Part shown: piece after piece, positions 17,840 through 26,379 of the stretch
How the letters are laid out: each line of letters opens with the position of its first letter
Position numbering within the stretch: position 1 is the first letter of the stretch
Assembly: GCA_002280875.1 (NCBI GenBank)
Contig: NCEV01000068.1
Coordinates: 1-34,967 of the forward strand
Direction: 5' to 3'
Length of the DNA stretch: 34,967 bases
Origin: Caulobacter sp. 32-67-35
GTDB taxonomy: Bacteria; Pseudomonadota; Alphaproteobacteria; Caulobacterales; Caulobacteraceae
Made by a program: the position numbers and the translations under genes
The notes under the pieces: generated by a model
The model's input: the letters and a program-made list of their open reading frames with translations, nothing else
Database searches by the model: none
What the model was told of the DNA's origin: nothing

Positions 17840-17884
17840 CAGGGTTTTAGTTAGGCGCTAAGCCCGCCAACTCACACTTGCCCC

Positions 17885-17914
17885 TTGCATAGATAGTTTC
17901 ATTATGCGTTAAAT
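17885..17914 (+). promoter_or_regulatory. Candidate promoter and ArsR-type operator of the VOC operon
   Basis: TTGCAT (17885-17890) and TTAAAT (17909-17914) are 18 bases apart and could be -35 and -10. An inverted repeat GCATA-N11-TATGC (17887-17907) overlaps the spacer, the usual place for an autoregulating ArsR repressor. The region is markedly AT-rich compared with its surroundings. Both assignments are inferences. Confidence 0.35.
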
Positions 17915-17943
17915 ATTGACGATATCTGAAACGGAGTGGCGAC

Positions 17944-18402
17944 ATGGCCGAGGGACGTCCCGATCTGATTTCGGCGGTTCTCTACCGCGACCCGAAGGCG
18001 GCCCTGGCCTGGCTGGAAAAAGCGTTCGGCTTTGAGCTGGTGTTCCTGGTCGAGGACGCCGAGGGCAATCTGGGCCATTCGGAAATGCGCTTTGGCGCGG
18101 CCCGCCTGATGGTGGGGGGTGAGTGGAGCGATGACCACAAGAGCCCGGCCTCGGTGGGCGGCAAGAACACCCAGACGGTGCATATCCAGCTGAGCGACGG
18201 CGATCTGGACGCCCATTGCGAGCGCGCCCGGGCTGCGGGCGCCGAAATCATCGTTGAGCCTGCGACGCAGTTCTACGGCGACCGCACCTATCGCTGCAAA
18301 GATCCCGAGGGCCACATCTGGACGGTGGGGCGCAATGTCGAAACCGTGTCGGTCGAAGACATGGAACGCCGCACGGGCCTGAAGATCACGGGGCAGGTGT
18401 GA
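17944..18402 (+). CDS. VOC family (glyoxalase/bleomycin resistance-like) protein
   Basis: A vicinal oxygen chelate fold protein of 152 residues, made of two beta-alpha-beta-beta-beta modules: residues about 8-60 (VLYRDPKAALAWLEKAFGFELVF) and about 75-130 (VHIQLSDGDLDAHCERARAAGAEI, then FYGDRTYRCKDPEGHIWTVG). The DPEGHIW motif at the end of the second module is typical of the PhnB/YdcW-like subgroup. These proteins include antibiotic-sequestering and isomerase activities; which applies here is unknown. It is the first gene of a unit with an ArsR regulator, an SRPBCC protein and an MFS exporter, which suggests small-molecule handling. GGAG lies 9 bases ahead of the ATG. Confidence 0.85.
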   Translation: MAEGRPDLISAVLYRDPKAALAWLEKAFGFELVFLVEDAEGNLGHSEMRFGAARLMVGGEWSDDHKSPASVGGKNTQTVHIQLSDGDLDAHCERARAAGAEIIVEPATQFYGDRTYRCKDPEGHIWTVGRNVETVSVEDMERRTGLKITGQV

Positions 18403-18415
18403 TCGGGCGCAACGC

Positions 18416-18739
18416 GTGACCGCCGCAATCGACCGCACCCTGGCCGCCCTGGCTGATCCGCACAGGCGCCGGGTGGTCGACCTGCTGCGCCTGCGGCCGC
18501 ATCGGGCGGGGGAGCTTGCGGAGGCCGTGGGCCTGACCCCGCCGGCCATGAGCCGCCACCTGCGCGCCCTGCGCCAGTCGGGCCTGGTCGAGGAAAGCCA
18601 TCCCGATTTCGACGCCCGGGTGCGGGTTTATCATCTGCGGCCAGGCCCGATGGACGAGCTGAAAGCCTGGCTGGAGCTCGCCGAAACCCACTGGGTCGAC
18701 CAGCTGTCGGCGCTGAAGGCGCACGTGGAGGGCTCATGA
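18416..18739 (+). CDS. ArsR family transcriptional regulator
   Basis: A winged helix-turn-helix repressor of 107 residues beginning at a GTG. The recognition region is RAGELAEAVGLTPPAMSRHLRALRQSGLVEE (about residues 30-60), preceded by LADPHRRRVVDLL. It lacks the CxC metal motif of arsenic or cadmium sensors, so it is a non-metal ArsR of the type regularly paired with SRPBCC genes. It overlaps the SRPBCC gene by four bases and probably represses its own operon. Confidence 0.88.
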   Translation: MTAAIDRTLAALADPHRRRVVDLLRLRPHRAGELAEAVGLTPPAMSRHLRALRQSGLVEESHPDFDARVRVYHLRPGPMDELKAWLELAETHWVDQLSALKAHVEGS

Positions 18740-19242
18740 GTTCGCGCGTCGTCGTCGCCCTTCGCATCAAGGCGCCGCCCGTGCGGGTGTTCGAAGCCTT
18801 CACCCGCGAGATCGCCCTCTGGTGGCGACCTAATTCGCTATTTGCCTTCACGCCCCGGTCACCCGGTGTGATGGCCTTCGAAGATGTTGAGGGCGCTCGT
18901 CGTCTGGTCGAGCGTCTGGCCTCCGGCAAGGTGTTTGAGGTCGGCAAGGTGCGGGTGTGGGAGCCGGGTCAGCGCCTGGTGGTCGGCTGGCGACAGGCCA
19001 CCTTTGCGCCTGAGATGGACACCGAGGTCGAGGTGCGGTTCGAGGCGGTCGAGGACGGCACGCGGGTCACCGTCGAGCATCGCGGCTGGGACAGCGTGCC
19101 CTCGGCCCATGTGGCGCGTCACACCTTCCCCGACAGCCTGTTTCTGCGCCGACATGGCGAATGGTGGCGCGATCTGCTGGACGGCCTTGCGCTCGCAGCG
19201 GCGGACCGGCAACCAGGGACCACCGGGGAGGGCCAAGCATGA
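18736..19242 (+). CDS. SRPBCC (AHSA1-like) domain protein
   Basis: A 168-residue START/Bet v1-like ligand-binding protein of the AHSA1 type. The N-terminal VALRIKAPPVRVFEAFTREIALWW (about residues 6-29) and the strand-rich middle with WEPGQRLVVGWR and EVRFEAVEDGTRVTVEHRGW (about 93-118) are typical. These proteins bind hydrophobic ligands. The start overlaps the ArsR gene by four bases and the end overlaps the MFS gene by four bases. An ArsR-SRPBCC pair like this usually forms one regulatory unit. Confidence 0.85.
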   Translation: MSSRVVVALRIKAPPVRVFEAFTREIALWWRPNSLFAFTPRSPGVMAFEDVEGARRLVERLASGKVFEVGKVRVWEPGQRLVVGWRQATFAPEMDTEVEVRFEAVEDGTRVTVEHRGWDSVPSAHVARHTFPDSLFLRRHGEWWRDLLDGLALAAADRQPGTTGEGQA

Positions 19243-20486
19243 CCGACACGATCAAGGGCGGCCGACGACAGGCCGCGCTCGGCTTCATCTTCATCACCGC
19301 CGTGCTCGACGTGCTGTCGCTGGGCGTGATGATCCCGGTGCTGCCGGAACTGGTGAAGCGGTTCAACGGCGGCGACACCGCCGACGCGGCGCTGTGGAAC
19401 GTGCTGTTCGCGACCACGTGGGGCGTGATGCAGTTCTTCTGCTCACCGGTCCTGGGTTTGCTGTCGGACCGCTTTGGCCGTCGCCCGGTGATCCTGACCT
19501 CGATCTTCGGCCTGGGCGTCGACTTCCTGTTCATGGCCTTCGCGCCCAGCCTGTGGTGGCTGTTCATTGGCCGGGTGTTCAACGGCATGACGGCGGCCAG
19601 CTTCTCGACCGCCGGCGCCTATGTGGCCGACGTCACCACGCCAGAAAACCGCGCCAAGGGCTTTGGCCTGATGGGGGCGGCGTTCGGCGTCGGCTTCACC
19701 TTCGGTCCGGCCCTGGGCGGCTTTCTGTGGCAGTTCGACCACCGCCTGCCGTTCCTGGTCTGCGCGGCCCTGGCGCTGTGCAACTGGCTGTACGGCTATT
19801 TCGTGCTGCCCGAATCCCTGCCGCCCGAGCGCCGGATCCAGAAATTCGAGTGGAAGAAGGCCAATCCGCTCGGCTCGCTGACCCTGCTGGCCAGCAAGCC
19901 CAACCTGATGGGCCTGGCCGGCGTGGGCTTCCTGTTCCAGCTGGCCCACAACGTCCTGCCGTCGGTCTTCGTGCTCTATATGGGCTTCCGCTATCAGTGG
20001 TCGGTGCAGACCATCGGCCTGACCCTGATGGCCAGCGGCATTTCGGGCATCCTGCTGCAGGCCTTCCTGGTCGGCCGCATCGTCAAGGCTGTGGGCGAGC
20101 GCGGCGCGCTGATGATCGGTCTGTTCTCCGGCTTCGTCGGCTTCCTCATCTATGCCCTGGCCCCGACCGGCTGGCTCTATCTGTGCGGCCTGCCGATCTT
20201 CGCCTTCTCGGGCCTGATCCAGCCGGGGCTTCAGGGCCTGATGACCCGCCGGGTCTCGCCGCAGGAACAGGGACAGCTGCAGGGCGCCAATTCGGCGATG
20301 ATGGGGATATCCTCGATCATCGGGCCGACGCTGTACCTCGCCCCGTTCGCCTGGGCGGTGCGAAACGACGCCACCCTGCACATGCCGGGCCTGCCGGTGT
20401 TGATCGCGGCGGCTTTGATGCTGGCGGCGACGGGTCTGGCGTTCCGCTTCGCCCACCCTATTTCAACCGAACCGCGTCCGGCATAA
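19239..20486 (+). CDS. MFS transporter, TetA-like (TCR/Tet family)
   Basis: A 415-residue, 12-helix major facilitator. The N-terminal half has the MFS motif LLSDRFGRRPVILTS (about residues 73-87, the loop 2-3 signature of TetA), and helix 1 (LGFIFITAVLDVLSLGVMIPVLPEL) carries the conserved D and P residues of the Tet group. The frame is open to 19161, but GGGAGG ahead of ATG 19239 and the ATGA overlap with the SRPBCC stop fix the start. It probably exports the compound sensed by the ArsR/SRPBCC/VOC unit. Tetracycline itself is only one of several possible substrates. Confidence 0.88.
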   Translation: MTDTIKGGRRQAALGFIFITAVLDVLSLGVMIPVLPELVKRFNGGDTADAALWNVLFATTWGVMQFFCSPVLGLLSDRFGRRPVILTSIFGLGVDFLFMAFAPSLWWLFIGRVFNGMTAASFSTAGAYVADVTTPENRAKGFGLMGAAFGVGFTFGPALGGFLWQFDHRLPFLVCAALALCNWLYGYFVLPESLPPERRIQKFEWKKANPLGSLTLLASKPNLMGLAGVGFLFQLAHNVLPSVFVLYMGFRYQWSVQTIGLTLMASGISGILLQAFLVGRIVKAVGERGALMIGLFSGFVGFLIYALAPTGWLYLCGLPIFAFSGLIQPGLQGLMTRRVSPQEQGQLQGANSAMMGISSIIGPTLYLAPFAWAVRNDATLHMPGLPVLIAAALMLAATGLAFRFAHPISTEPRPA

Positions 20487-20569
20487 CCGGTTAGGTCACG
20501 GCGCGGCCATCAATGCGCCTGAAAGCTCGGCTGATGTCCGGGCCGCTTCCAAGGAGATGCTCCACACCC

Positions 20570-21897
20570 ATGCGAGCCCATCGCGCTTTGCTTCCCGCCC
20601 TGATCCTGCTGGCGGCCTGTTCGCCGGAAGGTCCGTCCAACGCCCAGGCGATCCCGGACCTGGCCCAGCCCAACCGCCGCGCGCCCAGCGACCCGGTCTC
20701 GATGAAGGCCTCGTTCGCGCCGGTCGTGAAGAAGGCCGCGCCGGCCGTGGTCAATGTGGCCAGCAAGCGGGTGGTGCGCCAGCGCGTCGATCCGTTCTGG
20801 GACTTCTTCATGGGCGGCGGCGGCGGCGCGCCCCGCGAGCAGGTGCAGGGCTCCCTGGGTTCGGGCGCCATCGTCCGCGCCGACGGGGTGATCATCACCA
20901 ACCACCACAATATCGCCGGCATCGTGGAAGGCCGGGGCGAGATCACCGTTCAGCTGGCCGACCGCCGCGAATTCATCGCCACCGTCCTGCTGGATGATCC
21001 GCGGGCCGACCTGGCCGTGCTGAAGATCGACACCAAGGGTGAAAGCCTGCCGGTCATGCCCATCGACGACCAGGAAGAGCTGGAGGTTGGCGATCTGGTC
21101 CTGGCCCTGGGCAACCCGTTTGGCGTCGGCCAGACGGTGACCAACGGCATCATCTCGGCCATGGCCCGCACCGACGTGGGCGCGGCCGATTTCGGCAGCT
21201 ACATCCAGACCGACGCCTCGATCAATCCGGGCAATTCCGGCGGTCCGCTGGTCGACATGGATGGCGACCTGATCGGCATCAACACCTTCATCATCTCGCG
21301 GTCCGGCTCGTCGAGCGGGGTGGGCTTCGCCATTCCCGCCGCCGTGGTCAAGCAGGTGGTCAACGCCGCCCTGGGCGGCGGTCATAGCGTGGTGCGTCCG
21401 TGGCTGGGCGTGAAGGGCCAGCCCGTCACCGCCGAGATCGCCCGCAGCCTGGGCATGCGCGCCCCGCAGGGTGTGCTGGTGGCCCAGGTCTATCCCGGCT
21501 CGTCGGCCGACAAGGCGGGGCTGCAGGAAAGCGACGTGATCCTGTCCATCGACGGCAAGGCCGTGAACGACGAGGGCGGCGGCGTCCGCCCCGCGACCAG
21601 AAGACCCTGACCGGCCGCAACCCGTTCGATGGCGCCACGGTGCTGAACCTGTCGCCCGCCGTCGCCCAGGACCTGAATGTCGACCCGTTTGTCGGCAAGG
21701 GTGTGCTGGTCAGCAAGATCGGCCAGGGCTTTGCGCTCAATGCCGGCCTGCGTCCGGGCGACTTCATCCGTGAGGTCAATGGCCGCACGATCAATACGGT
21801 GGCCGAACTGGTCGCCGTGTCGAACGGCGGCAACCGCGCCTGGACCGTCACCATCGAGCGGGGCGGTCAGCGCATCTCGGCGCGGTTCAACACCTGA
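20570..21897 (+). pseudogene. Do-like (HtrA/DegP) serine protease, frameshifted with an internal deletion
   Basis: An envelope quality-control protease of the HtrA family. The start at 20570 follows AAGGAG and opens a lipoprotein signal (LLAAC, Cys17). The trypsin-like domain is intact with His113 (TNHHN), Asp147 (DPRADLAVLKI) and Ser223 (INPGNSGGPLVD). PDZ1 starts with PQGVLVAQVYPGSSADKAGLQESDVILSIDGKAV, then at about 21577-21595 the sequence jumps. The first frame ends at 21610 after 346 residues, while a second frame resumes at RDQKTLTGRNPFDGATVLNL and runs a complete PDZ2 to 21897. About 30-40 residues of PDZ1 appear to be lost, and the frame is shifted. If the loss is real, the protease keeps its catalytic domain but has a broken PDZ1 and no PDZ2. 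Confidence 0.85.
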
Positions 21898-21921
21898 TCA
21901 TTTGATTGAGCCAAGCCAATG

Positions 21922-21950
21922 GACCCGGCGCGGACCCCGCGCCGGGTCTT
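21922..21950 (+). terminator. Terminator after the Do-like protease
   Basis: GACCCGGCGCGG (21922-21933) pairs with CCGCGCCGGGTC (21937-21948) around a 3-base loop, a 12-bp perfect stem followed by TTCTTCGTT. It lies 24 bases after the protease stop and directly in front of rarA, leaving very little room for an rarA translation start. Confidence 0.75.
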
Positions 21951-21955
21951 CTTCG

Positions 21956-23254
<1,299 letters not shown>

Positions 23255-23266
23255 GCGAGTTAAAGC

Positions 23267-23300
23267 TTGCGCTCACCCGAAGATTGTTCTTTATTTGTTC
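23267..23300 (+). promoter_or_regulatory. LexA-box promoter of a small membrane protein operon
   Basis: GTTC-TTTATTT-GTTC at 23286-23300 is a perfect match to the alphaproteobacterial LexA operator (GTTC-N7-GTTC). It overlaps the -10 of a plausible promoter: TTGCGC (23267-23272), 17-base spacer, TTTATT (23290-23295). The box ends 21 bases before the ATG at 23322. It predicts SOS induction of the two small genes downstream. Confidence 0.75.
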
Positions 23301-23321
23301 TCGTTGGATTGCGAGAGCACG

Positions 23322-23549
23322 ATGGCGAAGTCGGTCGATTGGGAAAAGCGCGAGGCTGACCTGAAAGTGCGGCTCAAGCTCTTCGTCACCAATGCGACCA
23401 CCTATGCCTATGCGGTCATGGGCGCATCGTTCATCGAGCCCTATATCAAAGGCGCGGGTTTCAAGGCGGCGAGCTATGTAGGCATCGGGCTCGCGCTCGT
23501 GCTGCACGCGATAGCGTGGTACGCTGCCCCTCACGGAGAGAAGCCATGA
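23322..23549 (+). CDS. Small two-helix membrane protein under a LexA box
   Basis: I recognise no family. The 75-residue product starts MAKSVDWEKREADLKVRLK, a charged cytoplasmic-looking helix. Two hydrophobic segments follow (about residues 20-43 and 49-69, with VGIGLALVLHAIAWYAAP), joined by a short loop. GAGAG precedes the ATG. The frame is open further upstream to 23082, but that part is antisense to nothing and overlaps rarA. The size and shape resemble a holin or a small stress-induced membrane protein. Its stop overlaps the next small gene by four bases. Codons such as ATA and TTA-rich leader DNA differ from the neighbouring genes. Confidence 0.65.
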   Translation: MAKSVDWEKREADLKVRLKLFVTNATTYAYAVMGASFIEPYIKGAGFKAASYVGIGLALVLHAIAWYAAPHGEKP

Positions 23550-23680
23550 CGCCGCTTGAGGCCATGATCTACATCCTCGGGCCGATCTTGATAGCGGTCG
23601 GCATCTATGCGCTTTTCCTCAAGCGCGAGCTTGATGAGTTGCAAGCCCAGCGTCACCGCGAGACTCACTCCGCTGAATAA
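23546..23680 (+). CDS. 44-residue single-helix membrane protein
   Basis: A very short reading frame starting with ATGA overlap to the 75-residue gene and preceded by CGGAGAGAAG. The product is MTPLEAMIYILGPILIAVGI at the start (one membrane helix, about residues 7-24), then an amphipathic charged tail (LKRELDELQAQRHRE, about 26-40). The overlap, the ribosome binding site and the hydrophobic-then-charged layout support it as a real gene. It uses rare codons ATA and TTG. It would be co-expressed with the previous gene under the LexA box. Function unknown; a partner of the 75-residue protein is likely. Confidence 0.6.
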   Translation: MTPLEAMIYILGPILIAVGIYALFLKRELDELQAQRHRETHSAE

Positions 23681-24485
23681 GCCTTTTCCCTCGGACCAAC
23701 GTCCCCCCCGCCGTCCGCCCCTCGCGCCGAAACCCAAGGCCTCCGACGCTCCCATCACCCTGACCGAGGACGAGATCGCCTTGGCGCGGTCGTGGGTGAT
23801 CCATGAGGACGACAGCGTCATCGTGCTGAACAAGCCGGCCGGCCTGTCCAGTCAGGGCGGCCGCATCCAGGCCCATACGCTGGACGACCTGCTGTGGGCC
23901 TTCGCGCGTCCCGGCCGGCCGCGTCCGCGCCTGATCCACCGGCTGGACCGCGACACCTCGGGCGTCATCCTGACCGCCAAGACCAAGCCGGGGGCGGCGT
24001 TCCTGGGCAAGGCCCTGATGGGCAAGCGCTTTCGCAAGTCCTACATGGCCATCGTCGCGCCCGGCGCGCCGGAGCCTAAAGGCGGGATGATCGACAGTCC
24101 GCTACGACGCGAGTCGATCGGCCGCGAGGCCTATATGCGCGTCTGCCCGCCCGATCACGCCGACGCCGAGACCGCTCGCAGCCGCTATCGTACCCTGTCG
24201 TCCAACGCCACCGCCGCCCTGGTCGAACTGTCGCCGGACACCGGCCGCATGCACCAGTTGCGCGTTCACATGGCCTCGATCGGCCGGCCGATCTCGGGCG
24301 ACAGCCGCTATGGCGGAGCGCTTATGCTGGGCGGGACGGCGGTTCCGCGCCTGATGCTGCACGCCGCCCAGCTGGTGTTTCCGCATCCCGAAGGCGGCGA
24401 GCGCCGGATCGCCGCCTCGATCCCCGCCGACATGGCGACCATGCTGGAGAAGCTTGGATTGCCGCTCCCGGAACAGCGCGCCTAG
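23634..24485 (+). CDS. RluA family 23S/tRNA pseudouridine synthase
   Basis: It isomerises uridine to pseudouridine in rRNA or tRNA. The catalytic block LIHRLDRDTSGVILTAKT holds the active Asp (residue 105 from 23634), and LNKPAGLSSQGG (about 65-76) and DTGRMHQLRVHM follow the family pattern. No S4 domain is present, which fits a stand-alone RluA-type enzyme. The start is unclear: the frame is open to 23607, and ATG 23634 lies inside the 44-residue gene. The recognisable protein begins only near PFPSDQRPPRRPP (about 23683). The native start may have been lost; translation may couple to the small gene upstream. Confidence 0.85.
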   Translation: MSCKPSVTARLTPLNKPFPSDQRPPRRPPLAPKPKASDAPITLTEDEIALARSWVIHEDDSVIVLNKPAGLSSQGGRIQAHTLDDLLWAFARPGRPRPRLIHRLDRDTSGVILTAKTKPGAAFLGKALMGKRFRKSYMAIVAPGAPEPKGGMIDSPLRRESIGREAYMRVCPPDHADAETARSRYRTLSSNATAALVELSPDTGRMHQLRVHMASIGRPISGDSRYGGALMLGGTAVPRLMLHAAQLVFPHPEGGERRIAASIPADMATMLEKLGLPLPEQRA

Positions 24486-24517
24486 CCAAGCCGTTTAGCC
24501 AGCAGGAGAAAAACGCC

Positions 24518-25015
24518 ATGAAACGCCTTGCCGGTCTGGTCCTGTCCCTTGCGCTGCTTGGCGGCTGCGCCAGCGCGCCCACCCTCTATGCCGCTAGGGC
24601 GACGCCGGCGGGTGTGGGCTATACCGAGTTCCGGCTCGAGCCTGGCCGCTATCGCGTCACGTTTCAGGGCGGCCCCGGCGCGCCGGTCGAGCAGGTGTCA
24701 GACTATGCGCTGCTGCGCGCCGCTGAACTGGCGGTGCGCGACGGTTATGACTGGTTCCGGGTGTCTGACCGGGTGACGTCCAGCTCCCGCGCCGGCAATG
24801 GCCCGCGCCTGTCGCTCGGCGGCGGCTCCAGCCGCTATGGCGGCCGCAGCGCGGTGGGGCTGGGTGTCGGGACCAGCTTCAACCTTGGCCCGGGCCCGGC
24901 TGTGACCAGCTCGCTGGAGGTGGTGTTCGGCAAGGGGCCCGCGCCACGCGACGCCGACGTCTATGTGGCCCAGGCGATCATCCGTTCCGTCGGCTACGGC
25001 CGTAGCCAGACCTGA
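24518..25015 (+). CDS. CC0125/CC1285-like lipoprotein
   Basis: A 165-residue predicted lipoprotein (lipobox LLGGC, Cys17) that resembles the Caulobacter CC0125/CC1285 family. The recognisable stretch is YTEFRLEPGRYRVTFQGG (about residues 36-53) and ALLRAAELAVRDGYDWFRV (about 67-85). A Gly/Ser-rich flexible region follows. The function of this family is not established. CAGGAGAAA precedes the ATG. Its stop codon abuts the stop of the convergent minus-strand gene, the two forming the palindrome TGATCA. Confidence 0.8.
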   Translation: MKRLAGLVLSLALLGGCASAPTLYAARATPAGVGYTEFRLEPGRYRVTFQGGPGAPVEQVSDYALLRAAELAVRDGYDWFRVSDRVTSSSRAGNGPRLSLGGGSSRYGGRSAVGLGVGTSFNLGPGPAVTSSLEVVFGKGPAPRDADVYVAQAIIRSVGYGRSQT

Positions 25016-26254
25016 TCAGGCGGCTGTCGCCCGGCTGGCCGCCAGCGGATGGGTGGCGCGCAGGCCGGCATGGGTGAGGCCGGCCGTTTCGGCCGCTGCA
25101 AAATAGCCCTCGGCGGGCAGGCCCTGCAGAATGGTCATGGGCGCAACGCCCCTGGTGTCGCGGCCGAAGTTCATGATGTCGGTCGCGATCCGCTCGGCGG
25201 GGCCGGCGAGGTCCGAGGCGTCCAGCGTCAGACCGCTCAGGCGCGCGTCCTTCAGCCCGAGCAAGGCGTCCTTCTCCGGCGGTACACGGGCGATGACGCC
25301 GCGCGTCAGGGCCTTGAGCAGCCCCACTACCTCGATCAGGCGACCAGACGGCGTGCCGCGCGTCACATCGACCAGCTCGATCATCACGCCGCCGCGCAAC
25401 AGGGCCAGCGAGAGGCCAGGCGTGCCGGTCAGCATGTCGCGTCCGCGCTGGGTGGCCAGGGTGCGGAACGAGGCTGGCAGGATCAGGTCGGGCACGTTGT
25501 GACCCTGGGCGCCGCGCGCGAACAGGGCGGCGTATTTCAGGGTCGCCTCGTCGATGAAGGCGATGTCGCGATCGGGCAGGCGGCTGACAGCGCGGGAATT
25601 GGCCTGGCGGCCGCTGCCCAGATGGGTGACCACCGGCTCGATGCGGATGGCCGTGGCGACATTGCGGCGCAGGCTGATGACATGTTCCAGCGTAAAATCC
25701 ACCCGCAGGGCCGCGCCGGAGGCGGTGGTGAAGGCCACCGGAGTGCGTCGCGACTCATCGCCGGCCTCGACGGCGCGCCGCACGGGCGAGCGCTGGGAGT
25801 CGCGCCGCGCGCGGGCCGCCAGCACCGTGGCCGCGTCGATCTTGCGGCAGACAGCCTCGCCGTTTTCCAGCCCGATGACCGAGCTGATCCCCATGTCGCT
25901 GGCGTCGACTGAACCCAGCAGGTGAGTCAGCACGTCTTCCAGGATGCGGACGCTGGTCGCCTGGGCGGCCAGGCCCTGGTCACTGTTCATGGCGATCAGG
26001 AATTCGCTGTCGGAAATACGGGCCCGCATGTCGTTGCGGTCCAGGTGCTCGGCCAGCTTGCGCTCGACATAGGTCCAGACGTCGCCGCGCTTCTGCGCCC
26101 ACCAGTCGCCGGCCCAGGCGCGGATGGCCCGGACGCTGATGACGTTGACCGAGCCGCGCGCGATCAGCTCAGTCCCCGCCAGCCGGTGCAGGACCGGGGC
26201 GGGCAGAGCGAGACGCTGGGTCGTATCGTCCTGGACGTTGCTGTCGAAGGGCAT
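25016..26254 (-). CDS. Degenerate GGDEF/EAL-like protein
   Basis: Not recognised with certainty. The 412-residue protein has an N-terminal region (about residues 35-120) resembling a GGDEF domain: TYVERKLAEHLDRNDMRARISDSEFLIAM has ISDSEF where active cyclases have GGDEF. The C-terminal region (about 275-395; GGVMIELVDVTRGTPSGRLIEVVGLLKAL, then LSGLTLDASDL) has the strand-helix rhythm of an EAL domain without the E-A-L and metal residues. If so, it is catalytically inactive and could act as a c-di-GMP-independent regulator. No signal peptide or membrane segment is seen. It converges with the lipoprotein gene; 125 bases separate its start from the TonB-C-like gene upstream. Confidence 0.5.
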   Translation of the reverse strand: MPFDSNVQDDTTQRLALPAPVLHRLAGTELIARGSVNVISVRAIRAWAGDWWAQKRGDVWTYVERKLAEHLDRNDMRARISDSEFLIAMNSDQGLAAQATSVRILEDVLTHLLGSVDASDMGISSVIGLENGEAVCRKIDAATVLAARARRDSQRSPVRRAVEAGDESRRTPVAFTTASGAALRVDFTLEHVISLRRNVATAIRIEPVVTHLGSGRQANSRAVSRLPDRDIAFIDEATLKYAALFARGAQGHNVPDLILPASFRTLATQRGRDMLTGTPGLSLALLRGGVMIELVDVTRGTPSGRLIEVVGLLKALTRGVIARVPPEKDALLGLKDARLSGLTLDASDLAGPAERIATDIMNFGRDTRGVAPMTILQGLPAEGYFAAAETAGLTHAGLRATHPLAASRATAA

Positions 26255-26379
26255 GGGACTCGGTTCACAAGAGGAAGCCCCAGAATGCCTGCGCCGCGCT
26301 TAACGGCGCGTTCGGAAACAAGGTTGCCAGCGGGGCTACCGTCTTGGTTCATCATGATCCGCAACGCTGCCGGCGAAGC

